Shown: one piece after another, positions 42,354 to 53,147 of the stretch | Position numbering within the stretch: the stretch's first letter is position 1 | Layout: the number at the start of each line of letters is the position of its first letter | NCBI RefSeq assembly: GCF_001742165.1 | Contig: NZ_CP016443.1 | Span: 1,736,001-1,800,000 of the forward strand | Reading direction: 5' to 3' | Source of the DNA: Burkholderia stabilis | Lineage (GTDB): Bacteria; Pseudomonadota; Gammaproteobacteria; Burkholderiales; Burkholderiaceae | DNA: 64,000 nt | Program-made: the position numbers and the translations under genes | The notes under the pieces: model-generated | Told to the model about the DNA's origin: nothing | Seen by the model: the letters and a program-made list of their open reading frames with translations, nothing else | The model's database searches: none

Positions 42354-43229
42354 TCATTCCTGCGCGAAATGCGCGCGCAGAAACTCGATGAAAACCTGCG
42401 TCTTCGCGGGCAGTAAGCGCGTTTCCGTCATCGCGTAGACGGGAACGACCGCGCCCTCCCATTCGGGCAGCACGCGACGCAGCCGGCCGGCGGCCAAGTC
42501 GTCGGCCACCACCGCCTCCGGCACCTGGATGATCCCCGCGTCGTGCACGGCCAGTTGCCGGTTCATGCCGACGCTGTTCACGACGAACCGCCCGCCCACC
42601 GGCACCTCGACCGCCTGCGCGCCGCGATGCAGCGTCCACGCGGCGACGCGCTGCACGCTCAGGCACTGATGCTGCTTCAGGTCATCCGGCTCGCGCGGCT
42701 CGCCCGAGCGCTCCAGATAGCGCGGCGACGCGTACAGTTGATTGCGGAACGTGGCGAGCCGCCGCGCGACCAGTTGCGAATCCGCCGATTCGCCGATGCG
42801 GATCGCGACGTCGAACGGTTCGCTCACCAGATCGACACGCCGCGACGTCAGCTCGAAATCGAAGGTCAGCTTCGGGTAGCGGTTCGCGAATTCGGCGATC
42901 AGCGGCGTCAGGTAGATCACCGCGAAATCGACCGGAAACGACGCGCGCAGCACGCCGGCCGGTTCGGCCAGCAGCCCGCCGAGCTGCTCGTGCGCGAGCC
43001 GCGCCTCGTCGACGATGCGCTTGCAACGCGCGAAATACAGCTGTCCGGCCTCCGTGAGCTCGATCCGGCGTGTCGTACGATGCAGCAGCCGCAATCCGAT
43101 CGCCTTTTCCAGCGCGCCGATCCGCCGCGACAGCGTCGAATTCGGCATCCCCAGCGCATCGGCCGCACTGCGAAAGCCCTTCGCCTTCACGACTTCCACG
43201 AACAGCGCCATGTCGTTCAGCAGTTCCAT
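42354..43229 (-). CDS. LysR-type regulator of the OYE gene
   Basis: A 291-residue LysR protein: HTH at about 5-63 (VEVVKAKGFRSAADALGMP then NSTLSRRIGALEKAIG) and an effector domain from GVLRASFPV. The style is that of the CrgA/DntR-like group that controls a divergent oxidoreductase. It is divergent from the old-yellow-enzyme gene at 43399 with 169 bp between. The gap includes ATCAATGGATCAATG-type repeated sequence near 43250 that may be its site. Likely autoregulated and an activator or repressor of that gene. Confidence 0.85.
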   Translation of the reverse strand: MELLNDMALFVEVVKAKGFRSAADALGMPNSTLSRRIGALEKAIGLRLLHRTTRRIELTEAGQLYFARCKRIVDEARLAHEQLGGLLAEPAGVLRASFPVDFAVIYLTPLIAEFANRYPKLTFDFELTSRRVDLVSEPFDVAIRIGESADSQLVARRLATFRNQLYASPRYLERSGEPREPDDLKQHQCLSVQRVAAWTLHRGAQAVEVPVGGRFVVNSVGMNRQLAVHDAGIIQVPEAVVADDLAAGRLRRVLPEWEGAVVPVYAMTETRLLPAKTQVFIEFLRAHFAQE

Positions 43230-43398
43230 ACCCGTTGCTCCATCAATGGATCAATGTTATCCAAATTACCCCATTTATCTCGAAAAGGAAGCAATGGATG
43301 ATGTGTCCATGGCGGCGAGGCTGGCGCAACGATGCGCGGCCGACGCCCGATACGGCATCGCCCCGGTGTCGTTACCCGACCCTCAAGGAGCACGCATC

Positions 43399-44466
43399 AT
43401 GGACGCACTGTTCACCCCGGCCCGTGTCGGCCGTTACACGCTGCAAAACCGCCTCGTCATGGCGCCGATGACGCGCAGCCGCGCCGCATTCGACGGCACG
43501 CCCGGCGAACTGGCCGCCGAGTACTACGCGCAGCGCGCGGGCCTCGGCCTGATCGTCACCGAAGGCACGCAGCCGTCGGACGACGGGCAGGGCTACCTGA
43601 CCACGCCCGGCATCTATACCGATGCACACGTCGCCGGCTGGAAGACGGTCAGCGACCGCGTGCACGCGCGCGGCGGCCGCCTGTTCATCCAGCTGATGCA
43701 CGTGGGGCGCATGTCGCATCCCGACAATACGCCGCATCATCGCCAGGGCGTCGCGCCGTCCGCGATCGCGCCGGGCGTGCCGATGTTCACGATGAAGGGG
43801 ATGCAGGAGATTCCCGCCCCGCGCGCGCTGACGACGGCCGAAGTGCGCGACACGGTGAACGACTTCCGCTTCGCCGCGCGCCGCGCGATCGAGGCCGGCG
43901 CCGACGGCGTCGAGATCCACGGCGCGAACGGGTATCTCGTCCAGCAGTTCTTCGCGCCGAACGCCAATACGCGCGACGACGCCTACGGCGGTTCGATCGA
44001 GAATCGCGCGCGCTTCGCGATCGAGGTCGCCGAAGCGATCGTCGACGAGATCGGCGCGGACCGCACCGCGATCCGCCTGTCGCCCGGCAGCGCGCTGTGG
44101 GGCATCGATGAAGGCGCGCAAGGGCCGGACCTGTATCGCCATCTCGCGACGCAGCTCGACCGGCTCGGCCTCGCGTACCTGCACGTGATGCACCAGGGCG
44201 ACGAACCGCTGCTCGCGGACCTGCGCGAACGCTGGAGCGGCACGCTGATCGTGAACCGTCCGGGCCGCACGCGCGACGCGATCGGCACGGACGTCGCGAC
44301 AGGCATTGCCGACCTCGAGGCCTACGGCCAGATGGTGCTCGCCAATCCGGATTTCGTGACGCGGCTCAGGACGGGCGCGCCGATGAACGACGCGCAGCAT
44401 GCGACGTTCTTCGGCGGCGACGCGCGCGGGTATGTCGACTATCCGGCGCTGAGCGGCGCGGCGTAA
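43399..44466 (+). CDS. NADH:flavin oxidoreductase (old yellow enzyme family)
   Basis: A 355-residue FMN-binding TIM-barrel enzyme with an AAGGAG site 8 bases upstream. Key residues are Thr25 (APMTR), Gln98 (FIQLMH) and the His174/Asn177/Tyr179 set (HGANGY). It reduces activated alkenes, N-ethylmaleimide-type compounds or nitrate esters, as in NemA/XenA-like enzymes. It is divergent from its probable LysR regulator and convergent with the sarcosine operon. Confidence 0.9.
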   Translation: MDALFTPARVGRYTLQNRLVMAPMTRSRAAFDGTPGELAAEYYAQRAGLGLIVTEGTQPSDDGQGYLTTPGIYTDAHVAGWKTVSDRVHARGGRLFIQLMHVGRMSHPDNTPHHRQGVAPSAIAPGVPMFTMKGMQEIPAPRALTTAEVRDTVNDFRFAARRAIEAGADGVEIHGANGYLVQQFFAPNANTRDDAYGGSIENRARFAIEVAEAIVDEIGADRTAIRLSPGSALWGIDEGAQGPDLYRHLATQLDRLGLAYLHVMHQGDEPLLADLRERWSGTLIVNRPGRTRDAIGTDVATGIADLEAYGQMVLANPDFVTRLRTGAPMNDAQHATFFGGDARGYVDYPALSGAA

Positions 44467-44497
44467 GGGCGGCAAACGAGGACGGCAAACGCAGCGG

Positions 44498-44538
44498 TAA
44501 AAGGAAACGGCGCGCCATGACTTCGTCATGACGCGCCG
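44498..44538 (-). terminator. Bidirectional hairpin ending the sarcosine operon
   Basis: CGGCGCG (44508-44514) pairs with CGCGCCG (44532-44538), and after one mismatch CATGAC pairs with GTCATG around TTC. On the minus strand the stem is followed by TTTCCTTTTACC, so it fits a terminator for the minus-strand operon ending at 44569. It also lies 42 bases past the OYE stop. Confidence 0.6.
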
Positions 44539-44568
44539 CTATCGCAACGATACGGGCCGGCCGGCGAA

Positions 44569-45009
44569 TCAGAGCTGCCCGGCCGCTCCCGTCCAGCGCA
44601 GGTAATCGCCGCGCGTCCAGTCGAGCGACACGCCGACGCGCTTCGTGCCGGGCCGGATCTTCGGCTTGTACACCGACAGCGTCAGCGATTCCAGCGCCGG
44701 CCATTCGCGGAACGACAGCACCGCGATATCGGCGACCAGCGTTTCGAGCAGCCGCGTATGCGGCTTGTGCGACAGGAACGACGCGACGCGCGCGCAATAG
44801 CCGTCGTAATCGATCCACTCGCCCTGCTCGCTCGGCTCGCAGCGATAGCCGAGCCGCGCATCGATCACGATCGGCTGCGGCGCTTCATGCTCGTGCGCGT
44901 GGATGCCGATCCGCGCGGGCACCTTCAGTTCGTCGACGAACACGCTCCAGCCGCGCCCGCGCAGGCGCGGCGCGTCGATCGCCACGAACGGTTCGTCGAA
45001 CGGCTTCAT
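44569..45009 (-). CDS. folB: Dihydroneopterin aldolase-like protein (FolB paralog)
   Basis: A 146-residue protein of the FolB/tunnelling fold. The catalytic residues are present: Glu42 (HEHEAPQ), Tyr68 (DYDGY), Glu89 (LLETL) and Lys115 (VYKPK). It is longer at both ends than standard FolB (about 120 residues). It overlaps soxG by four bases and closes the sox operon, so it is expressed with sarcosine oxidase. A second FolB here may raise tetrahydrofolate supply, because sarcosine oxidase hands its C1 unit to folate. Function is a family inference. Confidence 0.8.
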   Translation of the reverse strand: MKPFDEPFVAIDAPRLRGRGWSVFVDELKVPARIGIHAHEHEAPQPIVIDARLGYRCEPSEQGEWIDYDGYCARVASFLSHKPHTRLLETLVADIAVLSFREWPALESLTLSVYKPKIRPGTKRVGVSLDWTRGDYLRWTGAAGQL

Positions 45010-45638
45010 GATGCGAGCGGCGCAGCGGCGTCGAGCATGATGCGCACGAAGTAGTCGGCGAAGCTGCGGCGCAGGACGATCTCGAACGTATCGTCGCCGG
45101 TCGGGACCAGCACGATCGACGTCTTGAAGTAGTGCGACTGCGCACACTGGCCCGGCTTGAACGCACGCGGATGGAAATCGAGCGGGCAGCCGCGCGCGAG
45201 CACGTCGCGCACGCGCTCGCCGCTGATCTCGACGACCGTGTAGCCGCTGCCGACATCGACGGCCGCCGCATACGAGCCCTGCACGGCTTCGGCGAGCTTC
45301 GCCTCGAGCACGCCGGCCTGCACGGGCCCGTTCGAGCGCACGAGCCACTCGTCGGGGCCGAGCCACAGCACGTCGTACTCGGCGCCGCGCGCGATCGTGT
45401 TCGGCGCGGCCGGCGGCCGGCAGCCGACCACGCGCTCGAACGCGGCGACGAACGCCGGGTCGCTCAACTCGCCGCGCACGTTGACGAGATCGAGGAACGG
45501 CCGCTCGCGCAGCGTGAACTTCTTCGATGCGCGCGCCTGGTGCGCCTTCAGCACGTCGGCCGCGCCGACGAACGGCGATTCAAGCGTCACGCCGCCCGCG
45601 CCCGCCACCTGCGTCTGGTTTCTCGTTTCATTCCACAT
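45006..45638 (-). CDS. soxG: Sarcosine oxidase gamma subunit
   Basis: A 210-residue protein with typical SoxG sequence: LRERPFLDLVNVRGE, YDVLWLGPDEWLV, DVGSGYTVVEISG and the C-terminal SFADYFVRIM. It resembles a small GcvT-like domain and is needed for assembly of the heterotetramer. It overlaps soxA by 11 bases upstream and folB by four bases downstream. Confidence 0.92.
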   Translation of the reverse strand: MWNETRNQTQVAGAGGVTLESPFVGAADVLKAHQARASKKFTLRERPFLDLVNVRGELSDPAFVAAFERVVGCRPPAAPNTIARGAEYDVLWLGPDEWLVRSNGPVQAGVLEAKLAEAVQGSYAAAVDVGSGYTVVEISGERVRDVLARGCPLDFHPRAFKPGQCAQSHYFKTSIVLVPTGDDTFEIVLRRSFADYFVRIMLDAAAPLAS

Positions 45639-48600
45639 GCTGGCGCACCCCTTCGGTATCGTAGAAAACCGGGCTCGAGATCTTCGCGGTGATGCGCTTG
45701 CCGTTGGCCAGCGGAATCACGACGCTCTCGCCCATCTTGTTCAGGCCGCCCTTCACCACCGCGAGCGCGATCGAGCGCTTCAGGATCGGGCTGTAGTAGG
45801 CCGACGTCACGTGGCCGATCATCGGCGTCGGATCGACCGCCGACACCTGCGTGTCCTTCGCGACGATCTGCGCGCCTTCCGGCAGCACGAACTGTTCGTC
45901 CTCGGTCAGCAGGCCGACGAACTGCTTGCGGCCTTCCTTCGCGGTGTCCGAGCGTGCGAGCGAACGCTTGCCGAGGAAGTCCTTCGACTTCGCGACCAGC
46001 CCGCCCATCCCGAGGTCGTAAGGCGTGACCGAGCCGTCGGTATCCTGTCCGACGATGATGTAGCCCTTCTCCGCGCGCAGCACGTGCATCGTCTCGGTGC
46101 CGTACGGCGTGATGTCGAACTCGGCGCCCGCCGCCATCAGCGCTTCCCACACCGCGCGGCCCGCATTCGCCGGCACGTTCACTTCATAGGCCAGCTCGCC
46201 CGAGAAGCTGATCCGCATCACGCGCGCCTTCGCGCCCGCGACGGTACCGTTCCGGTAGCTCATGAACGGGAACGCCTCGTTGCCGAAGTCGATGTCCTGG
46301 CACACCTTCTGCACGACCTTGCGGCTCTTCGGGCCGACCACCGCGAACGTCGCCCAGTGATCGGTGACCGACGACAGCCGCACCTTCATGTCGGGCCATT
46401 CGGTCTGCAGCCAGCGTTCGAGCCACGTGAGCACGCGCGCCGCGCCGCCGGTCGTGGTCGTCATCATGAAATGCTGGTCGGCGAGGCGCACCGTCACGCC
46501 GTCGTCGAACACCATCCCGTTCTCGTCGAGCATCAGCCCGTAGCGGCACTTGCCGACTTCGAGCTTGTTCCACGGGTTCGTGTACATCCAGTTCAGCAGC
46601 TTCACCGCGTCCGGGCCCTGGATGTCGATCTTGCCGAGCGTCGACGCGTCGAGAATGCCGACGCTGTTGCGCACCGCGAGGCATTCGCGCTTCACGGCCG
46701 CATGGAGATCCTCGCCGTTCTTCGGGAAATACCACGGCCGCTTCCAGTTGCCGACGTCCTCGAACAGCGCGCCGTGCTCGACGTGCCATTCGTGCACGCA
46801 GGTCTTGCGGATCGGGTCGAGGAAATCGCCGAGCTCGCGGCCCGCGAACGCGCCGAACGTCACCGGCGTGTAGTTCGGGCGGAACGTCGTCGTGCCCGTT
46901 TCCGGAATCGTCTTGCCGAGCGCCTGCGCGAGGATCGCCATCCCGTTGATGTTGCCGAGCTTGCCCTGATCGGTGCCGAAGCCCATCGCCGTATAGCGCT
47001 TCACGTGCTCGACCGACTCGAAGCCTTCGCGCGCGGCGAGCAGGATGTCGGCGGCCGACACGTCGTTCTGGAAGTCGACGAACTGCTTCGGCCCGCGCGC
47101 CGCGGCTTCGCGGCTGCCGACCAGCCACAACGGCTGCAGAGCGCCTTCGACGGTTTCCGCGACCTGCGGGGCGACCGGGCGCTGCGCGGCCGTGAAGCCC
47201 GCTGCCTTCGCCGCTTCCGCGCCCGCATCGACCGCGAGCCGCAGCGCGCGCGCCAGGCCGAATTCGCCGGCCGCCGCGCCGATGCTCGCTTCCGCCTGCA
47301 CGGGCTTGCCCGGCAGGAAGCACGCCTTCTCGTCGTTCCAGCAAGCCTTGCCGCCCGACTGCGCGAACAGGTGCAGCACCGGGCTGAAACCGCCCGACAT
47401 CGCGACGAGATCGCACGGCAGCGTCTGCAGCTTGCCGCCGACCTGCCCGTTCGTGCTGGACGCGACGTCGACCGACGATACACGCCACTTGCCCGACGCG
47501 CCCGTCACGACCGCACCGCTCATCACCGTCACGCCCTGCCGCTTGGCAGCGGCCGGCAGCGCGCCGTTCGACGACGCGCGCGAATCGACGACCGTCACCT
47601 TCGCGCCGCACGCCTTCAGGTCGAGCGCGGTCTGATAGGCGCGATCGTTGTTCGTGAACACGACCGCATTGCGGCCCGGCAGCACGCCGAAGCGATGCAC
47701 GTACGTCGACACGGCCGACGCGAGCATCACGCCCGGCAGGTCGTTGTTGCCGAACACGATCGGACGCTCGTGCGCGCCGGTCGCGAGGATCACGCGCTTT
47801 GCGCGGACCTTCCACAGCAACTCGCGCGTGCCCTTGCGCATCGACACCGGCAGGTGATCGGTCAGACGCTGCGCGACCGTCACGAGGTTGTGGTCCTGGT
47901 AGCCGAATGCGGTGCTGCGCGACAGGATCGTCACGTCGGGCAGCTTGCGCAGCTCGGCCTCGATCTTCTCGACCCACTGCAGCGCGGGCTTCGCGTCGAT
48001 CTCGGCGCGGCACGACAGCAGGCTGCCGCCGAGCTCGCGCTGATCGTCGACGAGGATCACGCGCGCGCCGGCCACGGCCGCCGCATGCGCGGCAGCAAGA
48101 CCCGACGGGCCGCCGCCGACGACGAGCACGTCGCAGTGCGCATAGCACTTGTCGTAGCGATCGGCGTCGAGCACGTCGGGCGCTTTACCGAGGCCCGCCG
48201 CTTCGCGGATCTTCTCTTCGTACTTCGGCCACATCTTGCGCGGCCACATGAAGGTCTTGTAGTAGAAGCCGGCCGGCAGGAAGCGCGACAGCTTCTGGTT
48301 GAACGCGTACTTGTCGTTCTCGAGCGTCGGCTCGGCGTTCACGCTCGTCGCGACGAGCCCCTGGTACAGCTCGATCTCGGTCGCGCGCGCGTTCGGCACC
48401 GTGTACGGGCCCGATTCGAGCTGCACGACGGCGTTCGGTTCCGCGACGTCCGCCGTCACGATCCCGCGCGGGCGGTGGTACTTGAAGCTGCGTGCGACGA
48501 AATGCACGCCGTTCGCGAGCAGCGCGGACGCGAGCGTGTCGCCCTGGAAACCCTGGTAGGTGCGGCCGTTGAACGTGAACGTCAACGGAATCGCGCGATT

Positions 48601-48639
48601 GATGCGGCCACCGGTGCCGAGACGGTCTTTCTGGCTCAT
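45628..48639 (-). CDS. soxA: Sarcosine oxidase alpha subunit
   Basis: A 1003-residue large subunit. Order: an N-terminal 2Fe-2S-like domain (about 1-100), a Rossmann region with VVGGGPSG (173-180), a middle disulfide-reductase-like part, and a C-terminal GcvT/aminomethyl-transferase domain (about 600-1000) that passes formaldehyde to tetrahydrofolate. It holds NAD and contributes to binding FMN. Start 48639 overlaps the SoxD stop by four bases. With SoxB, SoxD and SoxG it makes glycine, H2O2 and 5,10-methylene-tetrahydrofolate from sarcosine. Confidence 0.95.
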   Translation of the reverse strand: MSQKDRLGTGGRINRAIPLTFTFNGRTYQGFQGDTLASALLANGVHFVARSFKYHRPRGIVTADVAEPNAVVQLESGPYTVPNARATEIELYQGLVATSVNAEPTLENDKYAFNQKLSRFLPAGFYYKTFMWPRKMWPKYEEKIREAAGLGKAPDVLDADRYDKCYAHCDVLVVGGGPSGLAAAHAAAVAGARVILVDDQRELGGSLLSCRAEIDAKPALQWVEKIEAELRKLPDVTILSRSTAFGYQDHNLVTVAQRLTDHLPVSMRKGTRELLWKVRAKRVILATGAHERPIVFGNNDLPGVMLASAVSTYVHRFGVLPGRNAVVFTNNDRAYQTALDLKACGAKVTVVDSRASSNGALPAAAKRQGVTVMSGAVVTGASGKWRVSSVDVASSTNGQVGGKLQTLPCDLVAMSGGFSPVLHLFAQSGGKACWNDEKACFLPGKPVQAEASIGAAAGEFGLARALRLAVDAGAEAAKAAGFTAAQRPVAPQVAETVEGALQPLWLVGSREAAARGPKQFVDFQNDVSAADILLAAREGFESVEHVKRYTAMGFGTDQGKLGNINGMAILAQALGKTIPETGTTTFRPNYTPVTFGAFAGRELGDFLDPIRKTCVHEWHVEHGALFEDVGNWKRPWYFPKNGEDLHAAVKRECLAVRNSVGILDASTLGKIDIQGPDAVKLLNWMYTNPWNKLEVGKCRYGLMLDENGMVFDDGVTVRLADQHFMMTTTTGGAARVLTWLERWLQTEWPDMKVRLSSVTDHWATFAVVGPKSRKVVQKVCQDIDFGNEAFPFMSYRNGTVAGAKARVMRISFSGELAYEVNVPANAGRAVWEALMAAGAEFDITPYGTETMHVLRAEKGYIIVGQDTDGSVTPYDLGMGGLVAKSKDFLGKRSLARSDTAKEGRKQFVGLLTEDEQFVLPEGAQIVAKDTQVSAVDPTPMIGHVTSAYYSPILKRSIALAVVKGGLNKMGESVVIPLANGKRITAKISSPVFYDTEGVRQHVE

Positions 48640-48935
48640 TTGCTCGTGCCCTCTTCGTGTGCGTTGCCGGCAGCCGCGCTACCGAACTTTTCGTAGCCCT
48701 TGATATCGTAGGTCACCGTGTCGCGCGTGGCCTTGAACCAGCGGCGGCAGCCCTGCGCATGAAGCCATTGCTCCTTGTGCAGCCCGCGCTTGTTCTCGCG
48801 CATGAACACGTATTCGCCCCATTCGCGGTCGGTCATGTTCTCGTTGTTGACGGGGCGCACGATGTCGGCTTCACCGCCGCACGAGAATTCGGATTCGGCG
48901 CGCGGCCCGCACCACGGACATTCGATCAGCAACAT
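48636..48935 (-). CDS. soxD: Sarcosine oxidase delta subunit
   Basis: A 99-residue protein that starts MLLIECPWCG with GAGAAAG upstream. Cys6 and Cys9 begin a zinc site that also uses later Cys/His residues (FSCGGEAD, HAQGCRRWF), as in SoxD of other bacteria. It clamps the alpha and beta subunits. It lies 22 bases after soxB and overlaps soxA. Confidence 0.92.
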   Translation of the reverse strand: MLLIECPWCGPRAESEFSCGGEADIVRPVNNENMTDREWGEYVFMRENKRGLHKEQWLHAQGCRRWFKATRDTVTYDIKGYEKFGSAAAGNAHEEGTSK

Positions 48936-48957
48936 GTTTCTTTCTCCAATGGTCGGG

Positions 48958-50202
48958 TTAGTGCGCAACGGCGGCAGCGCCGTGCTCGTCGATCAGGTGA
49001 CCCGTGTAGAAGCGGTCGAGTGCGAACGGCGCGTTCAGCGGATGCGGTTCGTCGCGCGCGATCGTGTGCGCGAACACCCAGCCCGAGCCGGGCGTCGCCT
49101 TGAAGCCGCCGGTGCCCCAGCCGCAGTTGAAATACAGGCCCTTCACGTCGGTCTTGGTGATGATCGGGCACGCGTCCGGCGACACGTCGACGATGCCGCC
49201 CCACTGGCGGTTCATCCGCACGCGCGAGAACACCGGGAACATCTCGACGATCGCCTGCAGCGTGCTTTCGATGATGTGGAAGCTGCCGCGCTGGCCGAAG
49301 CCCGTGTACTGGTCGATGCCCGCGCCGATCACGAGGTCGCCCTTGTCGGACTGGCTGATGTACGCGTGCACCGCGTTGGACATGATCACCGAGTTGACGA
49401 CCGGCTTGATCGGCTCGGACACCAGCGCCTGCAGCGGGTGGCTTTCGATCGGCAACCGCACGCCGGCCATGTCGGCGAGCGTCGTCGTGTTGCCGGCCGC
49501 GACCACCGCGACCTTCTTCGCCTTGATGAAACCCTTCACCGTATCGACGCCGACCACCGCGCCGCCTTCGCGGCGAATGCCCGTCACCTGGCAGTTCTGG
49601 ATGATGTCGACGCCCGCGCGGTCCGCGCCGCGCGCGAAGCCCCAGGCCACCGCATCATGGCGCGCGACGCCCGCACGGCGCTGGATCGATGCGCCGAGCA
49701 CCGGGTAGCGGCTGTTCAGGTTGATCGTCGGCTCGATTTCCTTGATCTGCGCGGGCGTCAGGAATTCGGCGTCGACGCCGTTCAGCCGGTTCGCGTTCAC
49801 GCGGCGCTCGGTGTCGCGCACGTCCTGCAGCGTGTGCGCGAGGTTCATCACGCCGCGCTGGCTGAACATCACGTTGTAGTTCAGGTCCTGCGACAGCCCT
49901 TCCCACAGCTTCATCGCCTTCTCGTACAGCGCAGCCGATTCGTCCCACAGATAGTTCGAGCGCACGATCGTCGTGTTGCGCGCGGTGTTGCCGCCGCCGA
50001 TCCAGCCCTTCTCGAGGATCGCGACGTTCGTGATCCCGTGCTCCTTCGCGAGGTAGTACGCGGTCGCGAGGCCGTGGCCGCCGCCGCCGACGATCACGAC
50101 GTCGTATTCCTTCTTCGGTTCCGGGCTCTTCCACTGCTTTTCCCAGTTCTCGTGATACGAGAGGCCGTTGCGGAACAGGCTGAATATCGAGTAGCGGCTC
50201 AT
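48958..50202 (-). CDS. soxB: Sarcosine oxidase beta subunit
   Basis: A 414-residue DAO-fold flavoprotein. The FAD motif is [18 protein letters not shown] (from residue 35), and ARHDAVAWG carries His182, which by motif corresponds to the covalently flavinylated histidine. [22 protein letters not shown] near the C-terminus is typical. It oxidises sarcosine at the flavin. It follows sdaA by 16 bases and is the second gene of the operon. Confidence 0.95.
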   Translation of the reverse strand: MSRYSIFSLFRNGLSYHENWEKQWKSPEPKKEYDVVIVGGGGHGLATAYYLAKEHGITNVAILEKGWIGGGNTARNTTIVRSNYLWDESAALYEKAMKLWEGLSQDLNYNVMFSQRGVMNLAHTLQDVRDTERRVNANRLNGVDAEFLTPAQIKEIEPTINLNSRYPVLGASIQRRAGVARHDAVAWGFARGADRAGVDIIQNCQVTGIRREGGAVVGVDTVKGFIKAKKVAVVAAGNTTTLADMAGVRLPIESHPLQALVSEPIKPVVNSVIMSNAVHAYISQSDKGDLVIGAGIDQYTGFGQRGSFHIIESTLQAIVEMFPVFSRVRMNRQWGGIVDVSPDACPIITKTDVKGLYFNCGWGTGGFKATPGSGWVFAHTIARDEPHPLNAPFALDRFYTGHLIDEHGAAAVAH

Positions 50203-50218
50203 TTTGATGGACCCTTCG

Positions 50219-51604
<1,386 letters not shown>

Positions 51605-51890
51605 CTGGCTTCCTCTGGGATGGGCGTACGTGAAATGTCGTTGGGCCTCAGTACATCAAAGCGTAAAATCGGCCGATAGAACAAAAACGGCATCGGCGTG
51701 GGATACCGCCGCCAAGCGCCGCGCCGGCCACCCCGAAAGTGCGTTTTGGCGATGGTTCGCGACGAAAAACCACAAGTCCGGCGGGAGCCGATCGGCGACG
51801 CTGGCTCCATCCGCGCCGCCCCGGCAGCCGTACCCGCAACCCGAGTGAAACGAGTGAGACCGCCTGCCCGGCGTGACGAGATTGGCCGCG

Positions 51891-52958
51891 ATGACACCCG
51901 ACGTACCCGCCTCCCCCCTTGCAGAACCCGCACCGCGGCGCATCCGCTTCGGCATCGTGCTGCTGCCGAACTTCACGCTGACGGCCTTCTCGGGTTTCGT
52001 CGACATGCTGCGGCTGTCGGCCGACGACGGCGACTACAGCAAGCCCGTGCGCTGCGCGTGGAGCGTGATCGGCGAGACGCTCGCGCCGGTGCGCGCGAGT
52101 TGCGGGATCCAGATCACGCCGTGGGAGACGTTCGACGCGGCCGAGCCGTTCGACTACGTGGTGGTGGTCGGCGGGCTGCTGCATTCGGGGCCGCAAGCCG
52201 GCCCTGAAACCCTCGATTTCATCCGCCGCGCGGCGGCCGGCGGCGCGACGGTCGTCGGGATCTGCACGGGCGTGTTCACGCTGATGCGCGCCGGCGTGCT
52301 CGACGGCTATCGCACCTGCGTGAGCTGGTTCCACTACTGGGATTTCATCGAGCGCTTCCCGGCCGCCGATCCCGACCTGCTGATCGCCGACCGGTTGTTC
52401 GTGATCGACCGGCGCCGGATCACGTGCTCGGGCGGCCGCGCGTCGATCGACGTCGCCGCCGCGATCCTGCTGCGCCATTTCGACCATGCGACCGTGCAGA
52501 AGGCGCTGCGCATCCTGCTCGTCGGCGAGATGCAGAAAGGCAATGCGCCGCAACCGCATCCGCCGGGCCTCGAACCGGCGACGCACCCGAAGGTCAAGCG
52601 CGCGATTCTCCTGATGGAACAGCATGTCGGGCGCGCGCTGCCGCTCGAGGAACTCGCGTGCAAGCTCGACCTGTCGACGCGGCAGCTCGAGCGCCTGTTC
52701 AAGGCGGAGACGGGCAAGAGCCCGCAGGCGTTCGCGAAACAGGTGCGGCTGCGCACGGCCGCGTGGCTGCTGACGAGTTCGGACCGCACGGTGGCCGATA
52801 TCGCGTCGAGCTGCGGGTTCGCCGATGCATCGCACCTCGGGCGCGAGTTCCGCAAGCAGTTCGGCGTGCCGCCGGCGACGTATCGGGAGCGTGGCGGAGA
52901 AGGGGCGGAAGCCGGCGCGGCGATGGCGGCCGACCCCGTCGAGGACATCGCCGACTGA
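51891..52958 (+). CDS. GlxA/AraC-family regulator of sarcosine catabolism
   Basis: A 355-residue regulator with an N-terminal DJ-1/PfpI-like ligand domain (about 15-190, with GICTGVFTLMRAGVLDG) and two AraC helix-turn-helix motifs in the C-terminal part (LPLEELACKLDLSTRQLERLF and TVADIASSCGFADASHLGREF). It faces sdaA divergently with 286 bp between. In Pseudomonas the related GbdR and SouR respond to betaine/dimethylglycine and sarcosine; position favours a SouR-like role here. GTG 51873 is a possible earlier start; neither start has a strong ribosome site. Confidence 0.85.
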   Translation: MTPDVPASPLAEPAPRRIRFGIVLLPNFTLTAFSGFVDMLRLSADDGDYSKPVRCAWSVIGETLAPVRASCGIQITPWETFDAAEPFDYVVVVGGLLHSGPQAGPETLDFIRRAAAGGATVVGICTGVFTLMRAGVLDGYRTCVSWFHYWDFIERFPAADPDLLIADRLFVIDRRRITCSGGRASIDVAAAILLRHFDHATVQKALRILLVGEMQKGNAPQPHPPGLEPATHPKVKRAILLMEQHVGRALPLEELACKLDLSTRQLERLFKAETGKSPQAFAKQVRLRTAAWLLTSSDRTVADIASSCGFADASHLGREFRKQFGVPPATYRERGGEGAEAGAAMAADPVEDIAD

Positions 52959-52963
52959 CGGCC

Positions 52964-52981
52964 ACGGGCGCCCGCGCCCGT
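52964..52981 (+). terminator. Hairpin after GlxA-type regulator
   Basis: ACGGGC (52964-52969) pairs with GCCCGT (52976-52981) around GCCCGC, just past the stop. There is no U-run. Confidence 0.35.
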
Positions 52982-53108
52982 CACGATCGACCATGGCACA
53001 ACACCCCGCCGTATCGGTTTCGGTTCTTTTGGAACCGGTTTCATCGAATTTGACCGACGTTCACCCACGTTAACCGAGGGTTATCCCGGATGCTGACGCA
53101 CATTCAAA

Positions 53109-53137
53109 TTTGTATGATGACCACATCACCTTACAAA
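53109..53137 (+). promoter_or_regulatory. Nested inverted repeat and -10 upstream of the FadR-type regulator
   Basis: TTTGTA (53109-53114) and TACAAA (53132-53137) form an outer inverted repeat, and TGATG (53115-53119) and CATCA (53124-53128) an inner one. TATGAT (53113-53118) overlaps it and is a possible -10. Being 11 bases before ATG 53148, this fits an autoregulatory GntR/FadR-type operator controlling the whole operon. Confidence 0.55.
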
Positions 53138-53147
53138 CCAGAGCACC

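Noticed and set aside
45397-48696. A long plus-strand frame opposite soxA
   Set aside because: Arg/His/Leu-rich shadow of the well-supported soxG and soxA genes, with no ribosome site or motif.
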